Positions 34,501 to 44,900 of a stretch of DNA of 64,000 nt are shown piece by piece (the stretch's first letter is position 1; every line of letters starts with the position of its first letter). The notes under the pieces were generated by a model, which worked only from the letters and a program-made list of their open reading frames with translations, had not been told where the DNA came from and did not search any database. The translations under genes and the position numbers were made by a program. Origin of the DNA: Limnomonas spitsbergensis (taxonomy: Eukaryota > Chlorophyta > Chlorophyceae > Chlamydomonadales); NCBI GenBank assembly GCA_037349105.1, contig JAYJMM010000120.1:7754001-7818000 (forward strand), given 5' to 3'.

Positions 34501-36900
34501 ATGGATGCAACCAATACAGTTGCCCTGTCAAGCGCCGAGAAGAGAGTGAGGAAGGTCAGGAATTCAGCTTCCAACAAACTCTCTAGTAGGAACACTGTTC
34601 TGATTCGTAAAGCGGACGAGTTCATCGCGACCGGGGCGAGGACGGTCATGCTCCACACACAGGCGCTCAGACATTGGCGCCACTTCCTCGGTGGTCGTGC
34701 CTGGGCCCTCCCCTCAGATGTAAAGGATGCGTTCATTGAGCTCGTGGAGAGTATCAACAGCGAAGACCAAGATGTATCGAATCCGGCACAGCAGCGTCTG
34801 CTGGCCATGTCCAACAATAAGCCACCAAAGGATGCTACCTGGTTCGAACAGGTCATGCAGCAAGCTGTAAAGGATGGTATAATAGTCCAGATTCAGACCT
34901 CAGGCTTGGAGAAGCTAGCTCGACAGATGATCCCATCCACAACACCAGTGGAGAAGACTCTCCATCAGAAAGGGAAGAAGAGGGGGGCATCAGCTACTAG
35001 GCGCATGAGGAAACATGTCGGAACCAAGGATGGAAGCAGCAGTGAGACTGAGGAGAGTGGCATGGCACATGGAGATGGAGATGAGCTTCTAGTGAAGCCT
35101 GTCACAGCCAGCCCAAGCATGTCGTGGGGAGGGGAGGAGGAGCATGGGAGGGGAGGGGGAGCAGAGAGTCCTCTGCCCACAGGCAATCAAGTCGTCACGA
35201 ACAGCCAGACATGGTTGAGGAGGAGGAAAGAGCCAGGGGTAGGACTACCATCTCCACTAGCTCGCAGAGGAGGCAGCGACAATGGAGGAGACAGGGGACG
35301 AGATGGAGCCCAGCCCAACTCAGCCCAGCTCATCTCAGCCCCGCTCAGCCGACTTTAGCTTCACCCGTGTGAACAAGGAGCGCACGTGCTCCCTACGCGA
35401 TGCCAAGCGCAAGAAGTCTTTCGTGCCCACTGAGAAGTTCCTCCAGAGATTGAGGTCGTGCACCTCACCTGTGGTCACAAGGGCCCTCAAAGGCAGGCCT
35501 CCAAGAGCCATTCCTATTGTGAAGGTTAGTTTGGTGATGTGTACGACTCTTAAATGCGTGACGTACTGACGTAGTAATCTCACATTCATGAAGTCATGTT
35601 GATTGGGTCACCGTCCTGATCTCAACTTGCCTAGTGGTGGCTTGCCCCTAAAGTGAACACGAGTTGTGGATCATCCAGCCCTATGCCTTAACTTTCCATC
35701 CGTTCTTGCAGGAGATGGCTGGGAGGATTCTAGAACAGCAAGCACTCGATGCTGTCGATTCTGGAGATATACATGCAATGGAGGCATTCTACGACCGTAT
35801 GCCAAAATCAAAAAAGGCAACTAGGAGGACCTTGCATGCAGCGATGGCCAGGAATGCCCCTGGTTAATTCTGCCATTTTGTTGCATTTCAGACAATTTCA
35901 GTTTGGGGCCCTTTTCCCTTACTTTCCCTCCGCGCACCCCGCTTACGGCTGACTTTTAGGGCCTGGTATCAATAGATGCATTGAATGTTGCCAGATTTCA
36001 AGATTATAAGGTTTGATATGGATTTCAGAGGAGCTGCTAAGCTGACTCTGCCATTTTGTTGCATTTCAGACAATTTCAGTTTGGGGGCCCTTTCCCCTTA
36101 CTTTCCCTCCGCGCACGCCGCTTACGGCTGGCTTTTAGGGCATGGTATCAGTAGATGCATTGAATGTTGCCAGATTTCAAGATTATAAGGTTTGATATGG
36201 ATTTCAGAGGGGCTGCTAAGCTGACTCTGCCATTTTTCTTGCATTTCAGACAATTTCAGTTTGGGGGCTCTTTCCCCTTACTTTCCCTCCGCGCACCCCG
36301 CTTACGGCAGGCTTTTAGGGCCAGGTATCAGTAGATGCATTGAATGCTGCCAGATTTCAAGATTATAAGGTTTGATATGGATTTCAGAGGAGCTGCTAAG
36401 CTGACTCTGCCATTTTTGTTGCATTTCAGACAATTTCAGTTTGGGGGCTCTTTCCCCTTACTTTCCCTCCGCGCACCCCGCTTACGGCTGGCTTTTATGG
36501 CCTGGTATCAGTAAATGCATTGAATGCTGCCAGATTTCAAGATTATAAGGTTTGATATGGATTTCAGAGGAACTGCTAAGCTGACTCTGCCATTTTTGTT
36601 GCATTTCAGACAATTTCAGTTTGGGGGCTCTTTCCCCTTACTTTCCCTCCGCGCACCCCGCTTACGGCAGGCTTTTATGGCCTGGTATCAGTAGATGCAT
36701 TGAATGTTGCCAGATTTCAAGATTATAAGGTTTGATATGGATTTCAGAGGAGCTGCTAAGCTGACTCTGCCATTTTTCTTGCATTTCAGACAATTTCAGT
36801 TTGGGTGCCCTTTCCCCTTACTTTCCCTATTGCAGGAGGGGCTACTGGGCGTGCGCAACGCAGTGATGTGTCGCAGTCGCCGTCGTCACCAGCGCCATAA
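34501..36900 (+). CDS. Accessory protein of the KDZ-type transposon
   Basis: The frame starts at ATG 34501. An N-terminal basic helical region (SSAEKRVRKVRNSASNKLSS) and a conserved-looking block (LHTQALRHWRHFLGGRAWAL) precede a charged, Gly/Ser-rich linker. The coding signal then continues in another frame (..SFVPTEKFLQRLRSCTSPVV.. to a donor AAG|gttagt at 35524), so there is a small unresolved intron or frameshift at about 35180-35300. The next exon, 35712-35866 (MAGRILEQQALDAVDSGD..), is phase 0. It can splice to 36836-36900 after attgcag, skipping the 178-bp repeat array, to end ..SDVSQSPSSPAP. Without that splice it stops at 35867. The function is unknown; the position inside the TIRs makes it an element-encoded protein. 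Its last exon overlaps the 3' end of the opposing gene. Confidence 0.5.
35869..36830. repeat. 178-180 bp tandem repeat inside the KDZ element
   Basis: Five full units and one partial unit start (TGCCATTTT) at 35871, 36049, 36228, 36408, 36588 and 36768. Each contains GCATTTCAGACAATTTCAG and CCCTTACTTTCCCTCCGC, an acceptor-like pyrimidine stretch. The first begins directly after the donor of the preceding exon and the last runs into the acceptor at 36835, so the array is an expanded intron. Confidence 0.93.
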
Positions 36901-38251
36901 GCTGCAGATGTAGGCGGGGCTGCAGCTGTAGGTGGGGCTGCAGCTGTTGGCGGGGCTGCAGCTGTAGGTGGGGCTGCAGCTGTCGGTGGGGCTGCAGCTG
37001 TTGGCGGGGCTGCAGCTGTAGGCGGGGCCGCCACAAAGCTGTTCAGGTTTAGCTGTTGATTTCCATGCAGGTCCCGAACCTCAGCATTTGCGGCACCGTA
37101 GAAGGAATTTATGCGTGGTTCCAAGCCCCTAGTTGACATACCGCAGTTTTTGAAGTGATTGACCTTAGTGACTGCATCAGAGGCAAGCGACCTGACGTAG
37201 TCACCATCCTTGGGATCTGCATGGAAAACAGGATTTAAAACATGAACTGAACAGAGGTACGACAGTAAAATATCGAACCTTCCGGATGCGCACAGCAGAT
37301 GGGGCAGTGACAGAAAGGACCTTGGTCTGTCTCAATCCCCAGGTTGCGCAGCGAATCCAAGTCAACCATAACAGCGAAATATTCGCTCATGGTTGAGTGA
37401 AAGCTGTCTGACTGGATGGGTCTGTCTGGATAGTCCTGCTCGTTCCAAAATTGCTGCACATGGTGAAGGCCCTGAAGGAACCCTGTAAATAGGCATTGAG
37501 CAAGCAGGTGAGCAACACCATGCAAACTAGTGTTTGAGGTGTGGTCCTATTCAGCATACCTGTGGCAGAGAGGCCCTCTGAGATTCCCAGCTGCTCATAC
37601 AGTTGAAGAAGCCTCAGGTCGTACCACGTGGACGGCGCGCTTGGACTGCTGGGAAAGCAGCCCAGCACTGAGGGGCATGGAGTGAATCTCTGCTGGCAGC
37701 ATGCGCACTGCCACTCAGGGATGTTGAGGCTGCCAGAGCAGGTGAGGCTGAAGTATCTGACAGGCATGGGGGGCTGAGGGTAGAAGTCGTCCTCAGCTGG
37801 GCTCTGGCTGGCTCCTGCAGGCTGATCACGTGATGTTGGACACTTGTGCAGCTGCCAAGCTGTGTCCAGTCTCCCCTGAAGCAGGCGAAGTTGCTGCTTC
37901 TGGTCGATGTCGAAGAAATGCGAAGCAAGTGGCTGGTTCTGTGCGTAGGTGTCCTGTAGCCCTCTCTGCCCTTGCCGAAACCGCGCATCTCGCCTACGTT
38001 GCCTCTCAGTCCAGTCTGTGTGACTGGAGGAAGGGCCATCTATCGCCAGGTTCGTATGCGTCCGCATCACCGCCACTGATGTCATCGTCAACGCCAAGCA
38101 CTCCAGGCTTTGATGTACGCCTGCTACGGGTCCGGGCCTTACTATTTGGTCTCAGAAACTTGTGCTCCGGTATCGAGGGAAGCGGCTGCTTGTCCGAGGA
38201 ACTGGGGGCAGTCACTTTACCGCGTGCGCGTTTGAGCTTAAATGGATCCAT
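36786..38251 (-). CDS. KDZ transposase N-terminal region (CxC cysteine cluster), catalytic part missing, frameshifted
   Basis: The exons are 38251-37560, 37482-37279 and 37216-36786, with GT-AG junctions joining in frame. Exon 1 starts MDPFKLKRARGK (basic) and has a frameshift at about 38040. Downstream of it are WTERQRRRDARFRQGQRG, then the hallmark WQCACCQQRFTPCP..GCFPSSPSAPSTWYDLRLL, the cysteine-cluster/CxC pattern associated with KDZ transposases, then EGLSATGFLQGLHHVQQFW. Exons 2-3 hold HCPICCAHPEDPKDGDYVRS. The C-terminus is a hexapeptide repeat (AAAPPT) encoded by an 18-bp minisatellite, then GTQTEIV and stop. KDZ proteins normally continue for several hundred residues with a DDE catalytic core, which is absent here. 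Confidence 0.7.
36901..37027. repeat. 18-bp coding minisatellite (GGGCTGCAGCTGT)
   Basis: About seven units of GGCGGGGCTGCAGCTGTA, which on the minus strand encode Ala-Ala-Ala-Pro-Pro-Thr repeats in the KDZ protein. Confidence 0.9.
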
Positions 38252-38445
38252 GTAAATTATTTAAACATGTTGGTTAGAATTATGCTATACAATTCGCAGC
38301 GTAAGAGTCGATATGCAATATGACAGAACACCCCCCCTTTTGGTACAGAATCCCCCCCCCCTTTTGGTATGGAAAAGTTACGGGAGACCTGACGAAATCA
38401 TGGGAAGTAATAACGTCGATGTCGATGGCATATCATATTTTTGAC

Positions 38446-38456
38446 CTTATATAAAT
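38446..38456 (+). promoter_or_regulatory. Possible TATA box upstream of the retrotransposon
   Basis: CTTATATAAAT is followed by the 17-bp array. Its position just 5' of the element is suggestive but not proof of a promoter. Confidence 0.25.
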
Positions 38457-38464
38457 TGAGCTTT

Positions 38465-38678
38465 AGCCTCAGCCTCGGCACAACTCAGCCTCGGCAAAAC
38501 TCAGCTTCGGCACAACTCAGCTTCGGCAAAACTCAGCCTCGGCAAAACTCAGCCTCGGCACAACTCAGCCTCGGCACAACTCAGCTTCGGCAAAACTCAG
38601 CTTCGGCACAACTCAGCTTCGGCAAAACTCAGCTTCGGCACAACTCAGCCTCGGCACAACTCAGCTTCGGCACAACCA
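38465..38678. repeat. 17-bp tandem array, CTCAGCCTCGGCACAA
   Basis: About 13 units alternate CAGCCTCGG/CAGCTTCGG and CACAACT/CAAAACT. It lies at the 5' edge of the retrotransposon, 70 bp after the KDZ element's right end. Confidence 0.93.
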
Positions 38679-39370
38679 CGTCTGCTCACCATCCGGGCCT
38701 CGGCATCTTTCAGCCTCCTCCGCCCAGCGAACATCTTCACCCACTTCCCCCGCTCCAATCCATTTCCGTCCTCCCCTATCTCTTTCACCGCCACTCCTTT
38801 CAAACATTATCTGTGTATAGGACACTAACGTGGGCCCAAAGCTGAGCTGCACTCCTCGGTCGTCCACGGGATATTTGTTTCGACCCTCCTCGCAAACCTT
38901 TCGCGACTGGGTCCCCCTCTCTCTTCTGAGAGGGGCTTTTAGGACCCCCCAAATCAATTGTCCTCTCCCCAAACTTCTGCTTCTCCCACGGCGCGTCACT
39001 CCACGTTCCAGGACTGGTAACTTCTTCTCGTCCACCAAAACGCTACCCTTTCCTTCTTCAATAATCCTGCATTTCTCTTTCGCATTTTCTCCCTCCCACC
39101 CCTCTTATACTTGCCTCTGATTCCAACCCATCACCCACCCCCCTCCGCCTCCAGCACCCACCAGCATTGATCTCATCTGCATCACTCCCAACTCTTAGGG
39201 CCACGTCTCTACCAGTCCTCTCCCTCATCCACTTTTCTCGCTTTTGGTGCATGGTCCTATCCTCCACCCCCACCCCAACTGCACTGTCTTTGGTCTCCAC
39301 TTCTCTTCCCTGCCATGCAGCCATGCAACGCCTTTTCTATACACTCCTCCTCCTATTCTCCAGCTTAACA

Positions 39371-40220
39371 TCGTACCCTCCCTCCCTCTTCTGCTGCCTG
39401 CAGACGCCCCCCTACTGCTCCCGCTATTTAGACCACAAAAAAAAATTCTGCCTCAGCGGCCTAGGGGAAACTCTCGCGAATTTTCCCTCTCCCATTTCCA
39501 CATACCTCCCTCCATGGCCTATCCGGCTACATCCCCCCCCATCACTCTTTTCCTTCCCGTTTTTTCCATCCTTCTACACTTCGGCCATCAGACGCACACC
39601 CTTCCAATTTCCTGCCACACCTTTGCCCCATAACACCATGCCCTACGCATATCCCCCTTCCCTACGCCTCTTTTCTCCACATCTCCCCCACACTTCTTGC
39701 TCTCAAACGTACCCTCTCTCCCTCTTATGCTGTCTGCAGACGCCCCCTTACTGCTCCCGTTCTTTAGACCAAAATAATTTTTTCTGCCTCAGCGGCCTAG
39801 GGGAACCTATCGCGAATTTTCCACCTTCCAATTCTGCATACCTCTCGCCCCCATGGCCTATCCGGTTTATATCCCGCCCCTCTCTATGTTCCCTCCTGGT
39901 TTCCTGTACCCTCTGCACTTCTGCCTTCGGACTCGTACGCCTCACACCTCCTGTCACACTTCTGTCCCATGATATCAGGCCATGCACCCATACCCCCCTT
40001 CTCTTCTCCTCTTTTCCAACTTACTCTCTCTCTCCCTCATGCTGCATGCAGACACCTCACTGTTGCTCTTCTCCACCCCTTCTCTACTACTCCTGTTCCC
40101 ACCTTTCCACACACCCCAACGCATATTGCATGCTACCCCCCTACTGGCCCTACCGACTGCTGAACCCCAACGAATTCCTCTGCCCCAGGGGCCAAGGGGA
40201 CACTTTCGAAAATTCTTCAC
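39371..40220 (+). repeat. Three tandem 5'-region units of the retrotransposon
   Basis: The block CTGCTGCCTGCAGACGCCCC, then TTTAGACCA, a short A run, and CTGCCTCAGCGGCCTAGGGGAA with CGCGAATTTTC recurs at 39395-39487 and 39730-39823 (336-bp period). A diverged third copy ends at about 40218. Tandem 5' monomers are known as promoter modules in several LINE families; that role here is inference. The strand is so pyrimidine-rich that all three units stay open in the downstream protein frame. Confidence 0.85.
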
Positions 40221-40426
40221 ATCATTCTTCCTCATCCACCTTCGACAGACGCTGCGACATCCGGATCCCGGCCCGGATGTGGCAGCGTCACAAATCCACG
40301 CTCTCAGCCACCCCCAGGTTTCCCACCTTCCGCTTTACTGCTGCCACCATCCAACACTTCGTAAATCTGTATCCGCGGTCCAACCTTTCCTCTCCATTCT
40401 ATCCGCAACCTCGTCCACCCCTTACC

Positions 40427-41940
40427 ATGTACTCTGCTCGCTCCAGCATTGCCCTGACTCCACCTTTGCTCGACGCCTCAGTGCGCGGCCTGCTCATCCG
40501 CGATAGCCCCCACACCGTATACTCCCAAGCCCTACTCACCTCCTCCCTCGATGTCAACATCCTGCGCAAGAACTGGGCCATGGACCCCGTCACCCACACA
40601 GGCCAAAAGACAGGAATGTTTACTACTTCAGCTTCAGGCATCGATGACACAGCCAAGAACTCCATCATCATTCGCGACCTATCTACCGAGGGCAAAGACA
40701 AAGAGTTCGCAGCCCTTCTCGCTACTCTGGAGACCGCCATGGAGGGCATCCCCCACGACAAAGCCCAGGTGGCCATTGACGACTTCAGAGCCATCTTCAC
40801 CTCCCACTGGCTGAACATCTTCAAGGACCTCGACTTCGTCGTCATGGAATTTAGGCTACTCCACAACAGGAAAATCGACTCGGCCATCGTCACCTTCTCT
40901 ACTCCGGCCCCCCCGCAGCAGCTCATGCTTCTGCTTCACGAGAGGGATGCATCAGCCCTCATCAACCCCCACACCAAAAAATACTTCCGTTGCGAATTCG
41001 TGCAGCCAGCACCATTCCCAGACACCGACAAACTCATGATTGAGAGCTGCCGCATTGTCCTCCTCCCGACCCCTGGCTCCTCCCTCGCCACCGCCTTGGG
41101 ACTTCGCGACGGCTACCTCTCCCTCTCTCGCATTGTTTCTGCTATCCTCTCCTCCTGCCACGTCGACTTTGAGTACTGGGACCTGAAGTATGAACGCGGC
41201 TCCGACACGTTCTCCCTTTTTCTGACCTCCACCGCTATTTTTGACACCCTCGACAAGGCAGCTGACTTCATCTACCTCACCGGGAATGATGGCCAGAACA
41301 TCGCGAAGGTCTTCATGCCCATTAACGCCCCGGCCTCCGCCACGGCCGAGCCTGTCGCCCACTCCCCCGCCATTGCCTTCGCCGTTCCGCGCACCAAAGA
41401 CGCTCACGACGCCCTCCTCGCTATCATTCCCAAAATCTGCGCCACGATTGACATGCCTCTTGACCCCAACTTTGAGCTCTTTGCCGGACCCCGCAACAGG
41501 AAACTTGCCAGCAGGACGGGCGTTTTCGATTTCTTCCTGCTACCGGTCCCTGACTTTGACCAGGTCATCAACGCCACTCTTCACTCTGGTACTCTTCGGC
41601 TGATCCCGACCCTGTTCCCCACGCTCATCATCGGCCCTGGGGGCCGGGCCTGCCTGGGGCTGTTTGGTACCCTCCCCCTCGGCCACAAAGACAATTGCAA
41701 CCTCATGCGCCAAGCCCTCGCCAACTCCAACAGCAAGAAACGCAAGGTATCCAGTCTACTCCCTCCCTTACCCATACCTTCCATGCTTTTTCCCATGCTC
41801 ATACCCATGCTCATACCACTATCATCCATAACTTACCTTACCTCCTCCCCCCCTTCTTCAACTCACATCACCCTCCCACCATCTCCAATCTCCAATCACA
41901 GTCCCTGGCCATGGACGTGGACAACGTGGACACCGCCTAG
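40427..41940 (+). CDS. Retrotransposon ORF1 (gag-like), with a probable intron
   Basis: The frame from ATG 40427 encodes a non-repetitive globular protein (KNWAMDPVTHTGQKTGMF .. FTSHWLNIFKDLDFVVMEFR .. YWDLKYERGSDTFSLFL) ending in a basic cluster, NSKKRK. At 41746 there is a donor (CGCAAG|gtatcc). At 41901 a pyrimidine-rich tract ends in an acceptor (aatcacag). Splicing out 41747-41901 (155 nt) continues SLAMDVDNVDTA and stops at TAG 41940, a natural acidic C-terminus. If the intron is retained, the frame stays open into ORF2. Earlier in-frame starts are possible because the leader lacks stops; 40427 is chosen because the upstream part is repetitive. Confidence 0.6.
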
Positions 41941-44900
41941 TACCCCTGGTTCACGCTCCACTTCTACATCAGACCCGTTGACAGACTCACCACCACTTAG
42001 TCCAGCCTCTTCGCTTAGCCCAAATCATGACAGCATCTTTCCTGATCTTCATCCAGTATCTAGGCTCAATCTTAGTTCAAATAGTACGGACACATATATA
42101 CGGCTTTTTACCATGCAGTTTTCTGTTACCATGCAGTTCTCTGCGATTTCTCATGACTTGCTCTCTATTACACATGTATGCTCCATCCTAGCAGCCTTCA
42201 TTGCTGTAATCCTGCTCCTCCATTTCACTCGAATCTCAACATATCTCTCGTCTTCTCTCCCTACCACTACTACTCCATCCAGCACCCCGCCCCCACCACC
42301 ATCCATCCCCTCAGCTACAACATCCATTCCTAACCTTAAAGCCACTGCTGCTACATGGCACCGTTTCCTTCACATCAAAAAAATCTCAAAACTAACACCC
42401 ATTCAACGTCATCGCGGCCAATATTTCCTCGGCCATTTACGACGTCTCCTCACACGCAACCAGAGACGTTTCCCCCACACGTACCACCTCCACTTCCCAC
42501 TCATCCAGGCCATCTCACGCATCCAAAAAGCCCGCCACACCTCCTCTCACACCTCCCCCAAGCATCGTTCACATCACCCCCGACCTCCACCACGGGGTGG
42601 GGACGTTTCAGCAAACCACCCGCCTCTCACGCCAACACATGACCCACTACCACACGGCCTCGCTTTCTATGAGCGCCAATCTCTTGGATTCTGCCAAATC
42701 CACGCTCTTAATAACCTTAGTGGTCGTGCCATCACGACCCCCCCCGATGTCCTGGCATGGTGTCGCTACCGGTCCACCAATCCCATTCTACCACACCATG
42801 CCCAACTCCTCAACCCATCAGTGCCTCATCCACAATTCCACAGTTCTCGGGGTAACTTCACTGATGCCCTCTTTGCTTTATGGCTTTTTGATACTCACCA
42901 ACTCCACAAACTCGACATCATGGATCGCACCAATCTCCCTCTCTCCCCCACACATTTGGCCAATCTTGCCTCCATCACCCTTCAAGATCTGGATCATGCC
43001 CTTACTTCCCTCCAACTACAAGACCCCACATTTGCCTATCCCGGTTTCATCCTTCACACACATGAACCTGGTGACTACTTCCATGCCTCCGTGCTCTTAA
43101 AACCCGGCGTTGGAAAACCTTGGCTCTGGGTCGACTCCGACTCCCCATCCCGCATGGACCTTACTTCTGATCACAACCTCCAACTCCTCCGCCAACTCGG
43201 CAGGCATGCCTTTGTTCTCGTCCCTGCCTCTTCCCTTACCGCTTGCCTTGCTTTCCCCTTTACCCTCCCTCAGCCAAACAGCCACATCACCATTCCTGAT
43301 TCTCCCCCGCCACACCCCATCCCCCCTTCCCTCCTCACTCACCCCTACCACACTTCCATCGACCACACTTTCCCAGACCGTGCCCCGCTCGCGCCTCCAC
43401 CCCCTGTCTATACCCCTCGCCCCCACGTCTCTTCGGCTCCCCCCGTTGCCCAGCCCACACCCCTATACCCCTCTTTACCTCCCCCCCCACTCCCCTCCCC
43501 ACCCCGACATGTCCCCCACCCTCTCGATATCATCTCCACTTTCAATATCGCTGGCCTCCGTGCCAACACTGCCGATGTCAGCACCTTCATCAACACACAC
43601 CGCCCAAAAATTTTCTTTGGCCAAGAAACTCACCTCTTTGCCTCCCAACAATCCACTTTCCTTCCTGAAATCCGCCAAGCCTTTCCTCACTATCATGTCT
43701 ACCTGAGCAGCGTGCCTACACCCCCTACTCTTGCTTACGCCCGGCCAAATATCTGTGCACCCGGGGGTGTCTTCCTCGCCATCCACAATGACGCCCACCC
43801 ACATACCTTCATCCGCCATCCGGTACCCCCTCTTATCGAAGGATATTGCATCCATCTCCAACTTCCCATGGTCGCTGGCCGCACCCTTCATGTCCTTAGT
43901 GTTTACCTCCCTCCGGGCTCTAACCTCATTTCACCTGCTTGTCAAAAATACATGGCAGATACTATCCATGACAGTGACCCCGCTAGTGACATCTTCCTCG
44001 TTGGTGGGGACTTCAACCACCACCTCCAATCTACTCGACCTGATCGCACGTTCCTCTCCTTCCTTGCCTCCAACAGACTTATCCCCATTAATGCTACCAC
44101 ATCCAAACATCTCACACACATGCCGCACTCCTCTACAATGCAAGCCTCCATGTTGGATGATATCCTCATCTCTGATAATGCTTTTCACCTCTCTGGCCTA
44201 CTCCCCACCGCAGTTGAGTGCTCTGTCCCTCTTCAATCCCTCTACGCTCCTGACCACCTGCCCCTCACCTTCAAGTGCCCTCCAAACCTCTTTCAACTAC
44301 CCATGCACCCCCGTCCTCCCTTGCAACCCCTCACCTCGTCACGCCTCCGCAACACACCTCCTCGCCCTTCCAACGCTACACCTCCCCCCCCAACCACCAT
44401 CAAACAGCCTATACCCTCCCACACCTTACAGCTTACACGGGAGGCTATTTTCTCTGACCTCTCCACTGCCTCCGATGCCTTGCTCGCCCACACTTCCGCC
44501 CTCATCAACGACTCGGGCGTCCAACACCACTATCAACCACACTCCTCACCACATGCCCCCCCTCCAGAATGGACAACTTTCCGTGAACACCTTGTGTCCC
44601 TCCATATCGACATTCCCACCATAGTCTCCCGCCACTCCGACATATGTACGTCTGCCCTCACCATCATGAAACTACACTGCCCCACCTCGTCCCATCGGGA
44701 CACTATCGCTCCCCACCCTTCTGGTAAACCATGCTTCCTCCCTCGTGTGGCACAGCAACACATCACGGTAAAAACCCAGGAACGGGCTATCCTCCACTTT
44801 GCCCGCAACTTCATTAAACACCTCACTTCCGCCCCCCCCCCTAAAGCCACTCCCCTTTTACCCTTTTCTCCGATCTTGGACTCCCTTCTCTCCGCTCTCG

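Larger units (their letters stand above)
34345..38393. mobile_element. KDZ/Zisupton-type DNA transposon with long terminal inverted repeats
   Basis: Inverted repeats of about 130 bp bound 4049 bp. Each starts GTCAGGTCTCCCGTAACTTT (34345; complement ending 38393), followed by two TACCAAAAGGGGG runs and CGACTCTTACGCTGCGAAT. Flanks are GAAATCCA (34337-34344) and GAAATCAT (38394-38401), consistent with a decayed 8-bp target duplication, the size known for KDZ/Zisupton elements. Inside are two convergent genes, on + (34501-36900) and - (36786-38251). The minus gene carries the cysteine-cluster region that precedes KDZ transposase domains, but no catalytic domain is visible. The copy is probably non-autonomous. 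Confidence 0.8.

Noticed and set aside
39167..40426. Upstream 420 codons as a genuine N-terminus of the retrotransposon protein
   Set aside because: The frame begins with a TTG, not ATG, and consists of pyrimidine-rich tandem repeats in which stops are rare by composition. It is kept only as a possibility.
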